Of a DNA stretch of 64,000 nt, positions 33,416 to 42,478 are shown one piece after another (the first letter of the stretch is position 1; each line of letters opens with the position of its first letter). Where the stretch lies: NCBI RefSeq assembly GCF_042887685.1, contig NZ_JBHVOS010000013.1:62001-126000 (forward strand), in the 5' to 3' direction. Origin of the DNA: Oerskovia sp042887685. GTDB taxonomy: Bacteria > Actinomycetota > Actinomycetes > Actinomycetales > Cellulomonadaceae. The translations under genes were made by a program, and so were the position numbers. The notes under the pieces were generated by a model, which saw only the letters and a program-made list of their open reading frames with translations, ran no database searches and had not been told where the DNA came from.

Positions 33416-34144
33416 TCAGCTCCCCGTGGGCAGCGGCTCGGACGGGCAGCCGTCGAGCACAGCGGCCATCGCGTCGTGCTCGGACGGGGTGACCCACAGC
33501 TCGTAGGTGACCTTGACCGCGATCTGGCGCGCGATGTAGGTGCAGCGGAACGCGTGGTTGGGCGGGAGCCACGCCGACGCGTCGCGTGCGCCCTTCGACT
33601 GGTTGGCCGACCCGTCGGAGGCGAGCAGGTTGAGCGGGTCGTTCGCGAAGCGACGCCGGGTCTCGTCGTCCCACGACTGCGCGCCCTTGCGCCAGGCGTC
33701 CATGAGCGGGATGACGTGGTCGATCTGGACGGCCGAGCTGGTCTTGTTGCCCCGCACGAAGCTGATCGTCTCGCCCGTGTAGGGGTCGTCGAAGGTCCCG
33801 GTGCGTACCTCGCACGGCTTGTCGCGGGTCGAGTACGTGAGATCGGTGAGGTCCCGGGCGAGGATGTCGTTGCGCGTGTCGCACCCGTTGCCGTCGACGT
33901 CGGCCCAGGCGGACCCGAAGTTCTCGCGCTCGTAGCCAGTCGCTGCCGCGATCCCCTTGACGTCGAGCGTCTCGAGCGCCGCGAGGGCCGTCCCGGTCGC
34001 GGGGGCCTCGTTCGCCTCGATCGTCGGTTGGTTCACCGCGTTGGCGATGATGATCCCCAGCGCCAGGGCGATGAGGATGATGCGCAGGGCGCGTCGCAGG
34101 CGCGCGCTCTTCCTGCTCGTGGGGCTCGTGCTCTTGGTGCTCAA
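33416..34144 (-). CDS. Secreted or membrane-tethered HNH-family endonuclease (DUF1524-like)
   Basis: A 242-residue protein: basic N-terminus, one hydrophobic helix (about 16-33, IILIALALGIIIANAVN) acting as signal or anchor, and an external nuclease domain. The motif VQIDHVIPLMDAWRKGA supplies the Asp-His catalytic pair, and NDPLNLLASDGSANQSKGARDASAW the second metal His/Asn side of the HNH fold. Four Cys suggest disulphides. I use the TTG at 34144, seven bases after GGGAAGG; an ATG at 34207 is possible but adds an unlikely stretch. Such nucleases are common in actinobacteria; target DNA may be environmental. Confidence 0.83.
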   Translation of the reverse strand: MSTKSTSPTSRKSARLRRALRIILIALALGIIIANAVNQPTIEANEAPATGTALAALETLDVKGIAAATGYERENFGSAWADVDGNGCDTRNDILARDLTDLTYSTRDKPCEVRTGTFDDPYTGETISFVRGNKTSSAVQIDHVIPLMDAWRKGAQSWDDETRRRFANDPLNLLASDGSANQSKGARDASAWLPPNHAFRCTYIARQIAVKVTYELWVTPSEHDAMAAVLDGCPSEPLPTGS

Positions 34145-34242
34145 CGGACGACCTTCCCGAACTCGGACACATGCCGAGAACGACAGTTCCAGGAGGATTC
34201 GGTACATTCTGCCAGCCTTCGGGAGTGCTCCGGGACGGCGGA

Positions 34243-34248
34243 TAGATT
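34243..34248 (+). promoter_or_regulatory. -10 element TAGATT, leaderless type
   Basis: TANNNT hexamer ending 7 nt before ATG 34256, with no Shine-Dalgarno sequence. Confidence 0.5.
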
Positions 34249-34255
34249 GGTCGGC

Positions 34256-35314
34256 ATGACGACGACGAGTGCGCAGCGAAGGGGCCGGGCCAGCACGCCC
34301 GTACGGATCGGTCTGGTCGGGTACGGCGGGGCAGGAAGGGGAATCCACGCCCGTCTGGCGCGGGAGGCCGGGCTCGTCGTGACCGCGGTCGTCGCCCGGG
34401 ACCCCGAGCGTCGCGCGGCGGCCGAGGCGGACTGGCCCGGCGTGCGGCTGCACGACGACCTCGCCGGGCTCCTCGGCGACCGTGGCGCGTTCGACGTCGT
34501 CGTGATCGCGAGCCCGTCGGCGCTGCACGCCGAGCACGCGGCGCAGGTCTCCGCTGCCGGCGTCCCGTTCGTGCTGGACAAGCCGATCGCGCTCGACGGG
34601 GCCCAGGCCGCAGCGGTCGTCGCGACGGCAGGTGCTGCGGGCACACCGTTCACGGTCTTCCAGAACCGGCGCTGGGACCCCGAGCAGCTGACGCTGCGGT
34701 CGGTGCTCGCATCGGGCGAGCTGGGGCGTGTGCACACGTTCGAGCGCCGGTGGGAGCGGTGGCGTCCCGTGCCGCAGCAGCGCTGGAAGGAGAACGACCC
34801 GGTCGGCGGCGGGCTCCTGCTCGACCTCGGCCCGCACCTGGTCGACTCGGCCACTCAGCTCTTCGGGCCGGTCCGGTCGGTGTACGCCGAGCTCCGTGCC
34901 CTGACGACCCCGACCGAGGACGACGTCTTCCTGACGCTCCACCACGCGTCGTCGGACGGCCGCGAGGTGGTCAGCCGGCTCTGGGCGGCCTCGGTCGTGG
35001 GTGCCCCCGGCCCCAGGACACGGGTGCTCGGCGACGCCGGGGCCTTCGTCGTGACGACGTTCGAGAACGACGCCTCGCCCTTCGAGGTCTTCGACGACGC
35101 GGCGCCCGACGGCACCGAGGGGTGGGTCACCCGCGGGCGGGAGCGCAGGCCCGTGCCGCGCGCCCCGGGCGGGCACGCCGACTTCTACCGCGCGGTGGCC
35201 GGCTGGGTCGACGGCGGGCCGGTCCCCGTCGACCCCGCCGACGCGGTGCGGACCGCGCAGGTCCTGGACGTGGCGCGGGAGAGCGCGCGCAGCGGGCGGC
35301 GGCTCGAGGTCTGA
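34256..35314 (+). CDS. Gfo/Idh/MocA family oxidoreductase
   Basis: A 352-residue NAD(P)-dependent sugar or inositol dehydrogenase-like enzyme. The Rossmann motif GLVGYGGAGRGIHARLA is near the N-terminus, the family EKP motif appears as DKPIALDGAQA, and the C-terminal domain contains GGGLLLDLGPHLVDSATQLFG, with the conserved His of the active site. Substrate is unknown. ATG 34256 is preceded only by TAGATT, so the mRNA is probably leaderless. Confidence 0.9.
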   Translation: MTTTSAQRRGRASTPVRIGLVGYGGAGRGIHARLAREAGLVVTAVVARDPERRAAAEADWPGVRLHDDLAGLLGDRGAFDVVVIASPSALHAEHAAQVSAAGVPFVLDKPIALDGAQAAAVVATAGAAGTPFTVFQNRRWDPEQLTLRSVLASGELGRVHTFERRWERWRPVPQQRWKENDPVGGGLLLDLGPHLVDSATQLFGPVRSVYAELRALTTPTEDDVFLTLHHASSDGREVVSRLWAASVVGAPGPRTRVLGDAGAFVVTTFENDASPFEVFDDAAPDGTEGWVTRGRERRPVPRAPGGHADFYRAVAGWVDGGPVPVDPADAVRTAQVLDVARESARSGRRLEV

Positions 35315-35485
35315 GGGGCCGGGCCGGGCCAGGCCGTGGACGGCCCTGACGGCCCGTCGCCTGCCTTGACGGCGGCCTCCGGCCCGCCCTGACCGGGCTG
35401 GCGCGCGAGGGCGCGCTCCGGCAGCGTCGAGATCTCGGGCTGTGGACAACCTGTCCGTCGGGCCGTGCCCTGCTGGGATGGGGCG

Positions 35486-37210
35486 ATGTCGAGCGTCCGC
35501 CCGCCCCGCGCACCCCGCCCTTCCCGCGCGAGGGCTCTGGAGGGTGCCGCCCCGTCGGCGCCGCCTCCGGCGATCCAGGACCTCCTGGCACGTCGCGGCT
35601 GGGCCGTCGTCGGGCACGCCGAGGGCGCCGGACCCGACGGGGCGCGGGGACGCCGCTGGGTCGTCTCCGACGGCTCGGGGTGGTGTCGCGACGTCGATCT
35701 GGTGCACGTGCCCGCCGAGCCCGCGGCGAGGGACGTCCTGGTCGAGCGGCTCGACGCCCTGCGCCTGCTCGACCACGAGCATCTCGCGCGCGTCGAGGAG
35801 GTCGTCGAGGCCGGCACCGGGAGCCTCGTACGGATCTCCTCGCGGCCGCAGGGCGTGGGTCTGCCGCTCCTGCAGGTCAGCCGGGGCCCGTTCGAGGCCG
35901 GGGAGGCCGTGACCCTGCTCGTGCCCCTCGCGCAGGCGCTGGCCGCGCTGCACGCGTCCGGGCTGTCGTACGGCGGGGTCGCGGAGTCGGACGTCCTGCT
36001 CGACGCCGAGGGACGGGCCGTCCTGCGGATGCCGCTCGACCTGTGCGCCGCGCCCCCGGCCGACGACGTGAGGTCGCTGGCAGAGCTCGTCAGGGGCGTC
36101 CTGCCGCTCCCCGCCGCCGCGACGGTCCCGGGCGACGGTGCCGAGGAGCCCGACCCGCAGCTCTCGGCCCTGCACGCCGAGCTCGCCACGGCCTGCCGTG
36201 CGGACCCCCGCACGCGGCCCGAGGTCGGGACGTTCGCGGCGCTCTGCTTCGAGGCCGCGTCCCCGACCCCGATCGTGATGCCCGACGGCGCCCGGCTCGC
36301 CGCGGCGGCCATCGCCGCCCGGTCGGGGCCCGGGGCCCCGCGCCGGACGGGGTCGTCCCTCGACGGGGACCGGCCGCGCGACGACACGGTCGTCCGGCCG
36401 GCGGGGGCGTCCGGTCGGGGCTCCCCGGCGGCCCGCGTGGCCCCCGGCCCGGGCGGGTGGCCGTCGCGCACGCGGCGGGAGCGCACTGCCCGACGACGTC
36501 GCTCGGCCTCCGGGGCCGGGCACCACCCCGCGCTCGTCGCGGGCCTCGTCCTGGTCGCGTGCGCCGTGCTCGTCACGGGGGTGATGCTCGTGGGCCCGCA
36601 CCGCCCGGGCGAGGGCGTCGGTCCGCACCGCGCAGGCGAGGACGTCGGCCCGCAGGCCGGCCCGTCACGCCCCGGCGCCGAACGTCCCACCGCTCCGAGC
36701 CCAGCGGATCCTGACCCCGCGGACCCCGACCCCGCAGACCCTGACCACGCGGACCCCCACCCCGCCGACCCCACCGTGCTCGACCCGACGCTCCGGGCCG
36801 ACGACCCGGCAGGCGCCGCTGTCGAGCTCACGGAGCGCCGGGTCGAGCTGCTCGCAGGGGAGCGGTTGCCGTCGGACGTCCTGGCCCCCGGGTCGCCCGC
36901 CGAAGCCCTGGACGTCGACCTCCTGGACCAGGTCGCCGGGTCGGGGATCGTCATCGACGGAGCGACGGCATCGGTCATGGCGGCGCGTGCCGTCACGTCG
37001 GGAGACGGCGGTGGACGCACGGTGCCTGGGCCCGTCGCGGAGCCGCGACCGGGGACCGAGACGCAGGTCGACGTCACCTACTCGGTCTCCGGGCACACCC
37101 AGCGGGCGGCTGACGGCTCGGTCACGGCGGTCGCGGCGACCGAGCCGTCGACGGCTCGCCTGACGCTGCGGTGGACCGACGTCGGATGGCGGGTGAGCGC
37201 GGTGGCGTGA
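35486..37210 (+). CDS. Pseudokinase-like single-pass membrane protein
   Basis: A 574-residue protein. Residues about 30-265 follow the outline of a Ser/Thr kinase (LLDHEHLARVEEV, then ALAALHASGLSYGGVAESDVLLDAEGRAVL in place of the catalytic loop), but the HRD aspartate, the VAIK lysine and a DFG are not recognisable, so it is probably inactive. A basic linker leads to one membrane helix (about 350-370). The external part has a DPADPDP-type repeat (about 405-430) and a C-terminal domain of about 110 residues. It resembles the kinase-homology proteins found with cell-wall genes in actinobacteria. ATG 35486 lacks a clear Shine-Dalgarno sequence. Confidence 0.7.
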   Translation: MSSVRPPRAPRPSRARALEGAAPSAPPPAIQDLLARRGWAVVGHAEGAGPDGARGRRWVVSDGSGWCRDVDLVHVPAEPAARDVLVERLDALRLLDHEHLARVEEVVEAGTGSLVRISSRPQGVGLPLLQVSRGPFEAGEAVTLLVPLAQALAALHASGLSYGGVAESDVLLDAEGRAVLRMPLDLCAAPPADDVRSLAELVRGVLPLPAAATVPGDGAEEPDPQLSALHAELATACRADPRTRPEVGTFAALCFEAASPTPIVMPDGARLAAAAIAARSGPGAPRRTGSSLDGDRPRDDTVVRPAGASGRGSPAARVAPGPGGWPSRTRRERTARRRRSASGAGHHPALVAGLVLVACAVLVTGVMLVGPHRPGEGVGPHRAGEDVGPQAGPSRPGAERPTAPSPADPDPADPDPADPDHADPHPADPTVLDPTLRADDPAGAAVELTERRVELLAGERLPSDVLAPGSPAEALDVDLLDQVAGSGIVIDGATASVMAARAVTSGDGGGRTVPGPVAEPRPGTETQVDVTYSVSGHTQRAADGSVTAVAATEPSTARLTLRWTDVGWRVSAVA

Positions 37211-37317
37211 CGCCCGCCCGCCGCCTGCCGCCTGCGGCTCGCCGCCCGCCGCCCGCCGCCCGCCGCCCGGCACGGAGGACAGGGTCAGTGTCGAGGACGG
37301 GCAAGGACGGACGGGTC

Positions 37318-38208
37318 TCAGCCCGCGGCGACCCAGCGGGCCGCGGACTCCAGGTCCGGGTGCTCGAACGCGAAGCCGCTGGCCTCCAGGACACGGGGCA
37401 GGGCACGCTGCGACCCGAGGATGTCGGACGCGAATTCGCCGAGCGCAACCTTGAGCGCGACCGACGGGACGGCCAGGACGGCGGGGCGGTGCAGGGCGTC
37501 GGCCAGCGCCCGGGTGACCTCTGCGTTCGTGGCGGGCGCCGGGCCCGTGAGGTTCACCGGCCCGTGCACGTCGGTCTCGAGGAGGTGCAGCACGGCCGAG
37601 ACGTGGTCGCGCAGCGTGATCCAGCTCCAGTACTGGCGGCCGCTGCCGAGCCTGCCCCCGACCCCCCACCGCAGGAGAGGCAGCATGCGGGCCAGCGCGC
37701 CGCCGTCGGGCGTCATGACGATGCCCGTGCGCAGGTGCGCGACCCGCACCCCCGCGTCCTGCGCAGGGCGGGTCGCGGCCTCCCACTCCGTGACGACCCG
37801 CGCGAGGAAGCCCGCGCCCGGTCCCGACGTCTCCGTCAGCACCTGCGCGCCCCGGTCGCCGTAGTACCCCACGGCCGTGCCCTGGAGGAAGACGGGAGGG
37901 GGAGCGTCGAGGTGCGCGAGCGTGCGCGCGAGCAGGCCCGTCGTGCGCGTCCGGGACTCGAGGATCGTGCGCTTGTAGCCGGACGTCCAGCGGTGGTCCC
38001 CGACGCCGGCGCCCGCGAAGTTGACCACGGCGTCCGCGCCCTCGAGCGCGCGCGGGTCCAGGGCGTCCTCGTCCGGGTCCCAGAAGTGCTCTTGCGCGGT
38101 CTGCGGGGGCCTGCGCACCAGACGGCGCACCGTGTCACCGCGCTCCCGCAGGCGTTCGAGGAGCTCCGTACCGATGAGACCGTGCGACCCGGCCACGACG
38201 ATGTCCAT
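37318..38208 (-). CDS. TIGR01777-family NAD-dependent epimerase-like protein
   Basis: A 296-residue extended SDR-type protein. The N-terminal GSHGLIGTELLERL is the nucleotide-binding motif, followed by VVNFAGAGVGDHRW, GTAVGYYGDRG (the Tyr of the SDR active site), and GSGRQYWSWITLRDHVSAVLHLL, all characteristic of the YfcH/SDR39U1 group. Its natural reaction is unknown. A TACCGT hexamer six bases before the ATG points to a leaderless mRNA. Confidence 0.9.
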   Translation of the reverse strand: MDIVVAGSHGLIGTELLERLRERGDTVRRLVRRPPQTAQEHFWDPDEDALDPRALEGADAVVNFAGAGVGDHRWTSGYKRTILESRTRTTGLLARTLAHLDAPPPVFLQGTAVGYYGDRGAQVLTETSGPGAGFLARVVTEWEAATRPAQDAGVRVAHLRTGIVMTPDGGALARMLPLLRWGVGGRLGSGRQYWSWITLRDHVSAVLHLLETDVHGPVNLTGPAPATNAEVTRALADALHRPAVLAVPSVALKVALGEFASDILGSQRALPRVLEASGFAFEHPDLESAARWVAAG

Positions 38209-38214
38209 CCGACC

Positions 38215-38220
38215 ACGGTA
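38215..38220 (-). promoter_or_regulatory. -10 element TACCGT, leaderless type
   Basis: TANNNT hexamer ending 6 nt before ATG 38208; no Shine-Dalgarno sequence between them. Confidence 0.5.
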
Positions 38221-38272
38221 CGGCCCCCGGGAGCACCGCGCGCCACCCGGCGAGGGATCCGCCAGGAACGCG

Positions 38273-38308
38273 GCAGGCCCCCCGACCCGGAAGGGTCGAG
38301 GGGCCTGC
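38273..38308 (-). terminator. sucB terminator
   Basis: Two 16-nt arms with one mismatch around a GGAA loop, 30 nt beyond the sucB stop. Confidence 0.75.
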
Positions 38309-38337
38309 GGCGTGGTGGGCTCAGCGAGCTCCGAGGG

Positions 38338-40131
38338 TCAGAGACCGACCTCGGACTCGAAGGCGCCCTCCTCGATGCGGTTCTTGATCGCACCCAGGAA
38401 GCGGGCTGCATCCGCGCCGTCGACCAGGCGGTGGTCGTACGACAGGAAGATGTAGCTCATCGAACGGATCGCGATCGACTCGTTGCCGTCGGCGTCGGTC
38501 ACGACGACCGGGCGCTTGACGATCGTGCCCGTGCCGAGGATCGCGACCTGGCCGCCGGGGACGATCGGCGTGTCGATCAGCGCGCCACCGGAACCGGTGT
38601 TCGTGATCGTGAACGTCGCGCCGCCCAGCTCGTCCGGCCCGATCTTGTTGATGCGGGTGCGGCCGGCGAGGTCGGCGATCTTGCGGGCCAGCCCGGCGAG
38701 GTTGAGGTCACCGGCGTCCTTGATGACCGGGACGACCAGGCCACGCTCGGTGTCGACCGCGATGCCGACGTTCTCCTGCGGGTGGTAGACGACCGAGTCG
38801 CCGTCGATGCTCGCGTTGATCTTCGGGTAGGCCTTGAGGGCCTCGACCGCGGCGAGCGTGAAGAACGGCAGGAACGTGAGGTTGGCGCCCTCGCGTGCCT
38901 TGAAGTCGTTCTTGGCCTTGGCGCGCAGCTTGGCGACCTTGGTCACGTCGACCTCGACCACCGTCGTGAGCTGGGCCTGCGTCTGCAGGGCCTCGACCAT
39001 GCGCGTCGCGACGAGCTTGCGCAGGCGCGACATCTTCTCGGTCGTCCCGCGCAGCGGCGAGACGGCCGGGACGCTGGCGGCCTTGGGCGCGGAGCCCGAC
39101 GGCGCAGCAGCGGCAGGTGCCGGGGTCGCCTTGGCAGCCTCCGCCTTGGCGGCCGCCTCGAGGACGTCCTCCTTGCGGATGCGGCCACCGACGCCCGTGC
39201 CCGTGAGGGACGCGACGTCGACACCCTTCTCCGCGGCGAGCTTGCGCACGAGCGGGGTCAGGTAGGAGCCACCGGTCGAGCCGGAGGCGGCACGCGAGGC
39301 GGGGGCCGCAGGAGCGGCGGGAGCCTCTGCTGCCGGAGCGGCGGCCGGGGCGGGAGCTGCCGCCGGAGCCGGGGCAGGCGCCGCGGGGGCGGCCGGTGCC
39401 GGGGCTGCTGCGGGAGCCGGAGCCGGTGCCGGAGCGGCCTCGGGAGCCGGAGCGGCCTCAGGGGCCGGTGCGGCGGCGGCCGGAGCCGGTGCTGCCGCAC
39501 CAGAGCCGACGATCGCGAGGACGGTGCCGACCTCGACCGTCTCGTCCTCCTGGACGAGGATCTGCTGGACGGTGCCCGCCACGGGGGAGGGGACCTCGGT
39601 GTCGACCTTGTCGGTCGAGACCTCGAGCAGGGGCTCGTCGACCTCGACCGTCTCGCCGACCGCCTTGAGCCAGCGGGTCACGGTGCCCTCGGTGACGGAC
39701 TCGCCGAGCGCAGGGAGCTTGATCTCCTCGCCACCCGAGGCGGCGGGCGCCTCGGCAGCGGGAGCGGCGGGCGCCGGTGCGGCGGGAGCCGGTGCCGGCT
39801 CGGCCGCGGGGGCGGGGGCCGGCTCGGCGGCCGGCGCGGGGGCCTCGGCGGCGGGAGCGGCCGGGGCCTCGGCAGCAGCCGGGGCTGCGCCTGCGCCGGA
39901 ACCGATCACGGCGAGGTCGGTGCCGACCTCGACGGTCTCGTCCTCCTGGACGAGGATCTGCTCGAGCACGCCGGCGAACGGCGAGGGGATCTCGGTGTCG
40001 ACCTTGTCGGTCGAGACCTCGAGCAAGGGCTCGTCGATCTCGACGCTCTCACCGACGGCCTTGAGCCAGCGGGTGACGGTTCCCTCGGTGACGGACTCGC
40101 CCAGTGCGGGCATCTGCACGTTGTCAGACAT
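38338..40131 (-). CDS. sucB: 2-oxoacid dehydrogenase E2 (dihydrolipoamide succinyl/acetyltransferase)
   Basis: A 597-residue E2 with two lipoyl domains, residues 1-78 (lipoyl Lys43) and about 135-212 (Lys175), which are nearly identical and so recently duplicated or homogenised. Ala/Pro-rich linkers (79-132, 213-285) join them to the E3-binding domain (YLTPLVRKLAAEKGVDVASLTGTGVGGRI) and the catalytic domain ending in YDHRLVDGADAARFL with the active His. Actinobacterial proteins of this kind serve the pyruvate and 2-oxoglutarate complexes together. It follows lpd by 29 bp, and needs LipA and LipB for its cofactor. Confidence 0.95.
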   Translation of the reverse strand: MSDNVQMPALGESVTEGTVTRWLKAVGESVEIDEPLLEVSTDKVDTEIPSPFAGVLEQILVQEDETVEVGTDLAVIGSGAGAAPAAAEAPAAPAAEAPAPAAEPAPAPAAEPAPAPAAPAPAAPAAEAPAASGGEEIKLPALGESVTEGTVTRWLKAVGETVEVDEPLLEVSTDKVDTEVPSPVAGTVQQILVQEDETVEVGTVLAIVGSGAAAPAPAAAAPAPEAAPAPEAAPAPAPAPAAAPAPAAPAAPAPAPAAAPAPAAAPAAEAPAAPAAPASRAASGSTGGSYLTPLVRKLAAEKGVDVASLTGTGVGGRIRKEDVLEAAAKAEAAKATPAPAAAAPSGSAPKAASVPAVSPLRGTTEKMSRLRKLVATRMVEALQTQAQLTTVVEVDVTKVAKLRAKAKNDFKAREGANLTFLPFFTLAAVEALKAYPKINASIDGDSVVYHPQENVGIAVDTERGLVVPVIKDAGDLNLAGLARKIADLAGRTRINKIGPDELGGATFTITNTGSGGALIDTPIVPGGQVAILGTGTIVKRPVVVTDADGNESIAIRSMSYIFLSYDHRLVDGADAARFLGAIKNRIEEGAFESEVGL

Positions 40132-40160
40132 GACCTCTCGGGTCTCCTTCGATCGTTGGG

Positions 40161-41543
40161 TCAGTTGTGGGCGTGCAGCGGCTTGCCGGCGAGGGCCAGG
40201 TGGGCCTCTCCGAGAGCCTCGTTCTGCGTGGGGTGCGCGTGGACCAGGGCGGCGACGTCCTCGGGGTACGCCTCCCAGTTCACGATGAGCTGGCCTTCGC
40301 CGATGAGCTCGCCGACGCGCGCGCCGACCATGTGCACGCCGACGACGGGGCCGTCCTTCTGGCGGACGAGCTTGACGAAGCCCGTGGTCCCGAGGATCTT
40401 GCTCTTGCCGTTTCCGGCAAGGTTGTACTCGAGCGTCTCGACGCCGTCGGCGCCGTGCAGCTCCTTGGCCTTGGCCTCGGTCAGGCCGACCGACGCGACC
40501 TCGGGCTCGCAGTACGTCACGCGGGGGATGCCCGACTCGACGATCGGCGTCGGGTTCAGGCCCGCGATCTGCTCGGCGACGAAGATGCCCTGGGCGAAGC
40601 CGCGGTGCGCGAGCTGGAGCCCGGGGACGATGTCTCCGGCGGCGTAGATGTTGCCGACGCCCGTGTGGAGGCGCTCGTCGACGATCACGAAGCCACGGTC
40701 CATGGTGATGCCCTGCGCCTCGAAGCCCAGGTCGGCGGTGCGGGGGCCGCGGCCCACGGCGACCAGCAGGAGGTCGGCGTCGAACGTCTTGCCGGACTCG
40801 AGGGTCACGTGCACGCCCGAGTCGTCCTGCGTGACGCCCGAGAAGCGGTCGCCCAGCGTGAAGCCGATGCCGCGCTTGCGGAACGCGCGCTCGAGGGCCT
40901 TGGACAGCGACTCGTCCTCGTTCGGGACGAGGTGCGGGAGGGCCTCGATGATCTGCACGTCGGCGCCGAACGACTTCCAGACGCTCGCGAACTCGACGCC
41001 GATCACGCCGCCGCCCAGGACGATCGCGCTCTGGGGCACGTAGTCCAGGGTCAGGGCCTGGTCGGACGTGATGACCCGGCCGCCGATCTCCAGCCCGGGG
41101 AGCGAGCGGGCGTACGAGCCCGTGGCGAGCACGACGTTCTTGCCCGTGTAGCGCTGGCCCGCGACCTCGACCGTGTCCGCGGCGACGAGCGTGCCGTGGC
41201 CCTCGATCACCGTGATCTTGCGGGACTTGATGAGACCCTGCAGGCCCTTGTACAGCCCGGCGATGACGCCGTCCTTGTACGAGTTCACGCCGTTCATGTC
41301 GATGCCCTGCAGCTGGCTCAGGACGCCGTACGCGCTGCCCTCGCGAGCGTTGTCGGCGAGCTCCGCGGCGTGCAGCAGAGCCTTCGTGGGGATGCAGCCG
41401 TTGTGCAGGCAGGTCCCGCCCAGCTTGTGTGCTTCGACGAGAGCGACGTTCAGTCCGAGCTCGGCGGCACGCAGCGCGGTGGCGTAGCCGCCGCTGCCTC
41501 CGCCCAGGACGAGGACGTCGAAAGGTGTGCCGGTCTCGGCCAC
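40161..41543 (-). CDS. lpd: Dihydrolipoyl dehydrogenase (E3)
   Basis: A 460-residue flavoprotein that reoxidises the E2 lipoyl groups with NAD. FAD-binding VLVLGGGSGGYATALRAA, the redox disulphide GGTCLHNGCIP, the NAD motif LGGGVIGVEFAS and the C-terminal catalytic HAHPTQNEA are intact. I place the start at GTG 41543, six bases after AAGGAG; an upstream ATG at 41561 would itself contain that ribosome binding site. It is cotranscribed with sucB. Confidence 0.95.
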   Translation of the reverse strand: MAETGTPFDVLVLGGGSGGYATALRAAELGLNVALVEAHKLGGTCLHNGCIPTKALLHAAELADNAREGSAYGVLSQLQGIDMNGVNSYKDGVIAGLYKGLQGLIKSRKITVIEGHGTLVAADTVEVAGQRYTGKNVVLATGSYARSLPGLEIGGRVITSDQALTLDYVPQSAIVLGGGVIGVEFASVWKSFGADVQIIEALPHLVPNEDESLSKALERAFRKRGIGFTLGDRFSGVTQDDSGVHVTLESGKTFDADLLLVAVGRGPRTADLGFEAQGITMDRGFVIVDERLHTGVGNIYAAGDIVPGLQLAHRGFAQGIFVAEQIAGLNPTPIVESGIPRVTYCEPEVASVGLTEAKAKELHGADGVETLEYNLAGNGKSKILGTTGFVKLVRQKDGPVVGVHMVGARVGELIGEGQLIVNWEAYPEDVAALVHAHPTQNEALGEAHLALAGKPLHAHN

Positions 41544-41790
41544 GTGCAGCTCCTTAGGCATACGAAAAGAGGGAGAGCAAAGTTCTCGTGACATCTTGGC
41601 ACTTCGGTCAGCCGTACCCCAATCGGAACGCACACTCTTGCGTGTGATGCTCAAGACAGCCACGCCGGGCATCCGGACCGTCCCGTGGTCCGGACGGTCC
41701 CGGAGGGTGGGCCACCCGGGTGCGGCCCCGCCGCTCCTCGCCCACAGGAGGGACCGAGCCCGATCCCAGGAACGCTCCAGGCGGAGCAAG

Positions 41791-41796
41791 TACCCT
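41791..41796 (+). promoter_or_regulatory. -10 element TACCCT, leaderless type
   Basis: TANNNT hexamer ending 6 nt before ATG 41803, with no Shine-Dalgarno sequence. Confidence 0.45.
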
Positions 41797-41802
41797 TCCT
41801 CC

Positions 41803-42147
41803 ATGTCCAGGCTGTCGCAGCTCTTCTCCCGCAAGCCCGCGAACGGTGCCGGTGCCCCCGCGGGTGCCCCGTCGACCGCGGACCAGCGCCGCGCGACCGT
41901 CGAGCACCTCGCCGACTTCGCCCGCACCCGGGTGGGGGTCGAGGCGTACATCGAGCCGCCGACGAACGACACCCCTACGACGCTCATGCTCATCGCGACC
42001 ACGGGGGAGTGGACGAGGCGCCGCGTCCCCGACGCGAAGACGGCGCGCAAGGTCGCCGAGCAGCTCGAGCTCCCCGTCTACGACGTGAACTTCACCGGGT
42101 ACCCCCAGCGCATGCGGGACTGGAACTCGAAGCAGCGCAAGCGCTGA
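41803..42147 (+). CDS. Small conserved actinobacterial protein of unknown function
   Basis: A 114-residue soluble protein, polar and basic. After a Ser/Arg/Ala N-terminus, residues about 28-110 hold a compact domain (VEHLADFARTRVGVEAYIEPPT, TTLMLIATTGEWTRRRVPD, ARKVAEQLELPVYDVNFTGYPQRMRDWN). The strand-loop-strand with GEWTRR and the ending in YPQRMRDWN are what one sees conserved in small actinobacterial proteins near lpd/pepA. I do not recognise a function. It is followed by repeats. Confidence 0.75.
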   Translation: MSRLSQLFSRKPANGAGAPAGAPSTADQRRATVEHLADFARTRVGVEAYIEPPTNDTPTTLMLIATTGEWTRRRVPDAKTARKVAEQLELPVYDVNFTGYPQRMRDWNSKQRKR

Positions 42148-42151
42148 GCCG

Positions 42152-42276
42152 GTCCGCAGGCGCCGACCCGCCCGCAGGTGCGGAGCCCGCCCACGGGTGC
42201 CCGTCCTGCCCGCAGGCGCCGACCTCGCCCGCAGCCGCCGGTCCCGTCCGCAGGCGCCGACCCGCCCGCAGGTGCG
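42152..42276. repeat. Direct repeats of a 31-bp GC-rich unit
   Basis: An identical 31-bp unit beginning GTCCGCAGGCGCCGACC occurs at 42152-42182 and 42246-42276, with a partly matching unit between them at about 42208-42234. It lies just after the stop of the small protein gene and looks like decaying tandem duplication. Confidence 0.7.
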
Positions 42277-42310
42277 CGCTCCGCCGGCGGAGGCCGGCGC
42301 TCCCAGCGGA

Positions 42311-42367
42311 CGAGATGCGGCCATGTGGGGTCGAGGTCCTTCTCTGACCCCGGTTGGCCGCATCTCG
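42311..42367. repeat. 57-bp intergenic palindrome (CGAG...CTCG type)
   Basis: Outer arms CGAGATGCGGCCA / TGGCCGCATCTCG are perfect over 13 bp; an inner pair GGGGTC / GACCCC adds a second stem. The total length of 57 bp and CGAG/CTCG ends match the elements at 46399 and 48864. Confidence 0.65.
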
Positions 42368-42440
42368 ACGCCCGGGTCATGCGCTGAGGCTGCGACCGAC
42401 CACGTCGGTGCGCGGTCCGGACCCGGTGCCGGCCGGAACG

Positions 42441-42478
42441 ACGGACGGGCCCGACCCCGAGAGGTCGTGCCCGTCCGT
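42441..42478 (-). terminator. pepA terminator
   Basis: Two 16-nt arms with one mismatch and a 6-nt loop lie 40 nt beyond the pepA stop. Confidence 0.75.

Noticed and set aside
33416..36628. A minus-strand frame of more than 1000 codons opposite the oxidoreductase and pseudokinase-like genes
   Set aside because: The sequence is Arg/Pro/Ala-rich without motifs except for its last 240 codons, which are the HNH nuclease; the remainder is the complement of two well-supported genes, a known effect of very high GC.
37171..40647. A plus-strand frame of about 1150 codons opposite the epimerase, sucB and lpd genes
   Set aside because: It mirrors the codons of three clear genes and has no family motif; Gly/Arg/Ser runs come from the Ala/Pro linkers of SucB.
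41632..41647. CACAC...GTGTG inverted repeat upstream of lpd
   Set aside because: Only 5-bp arms in GC-rich sequence, expected by chance.
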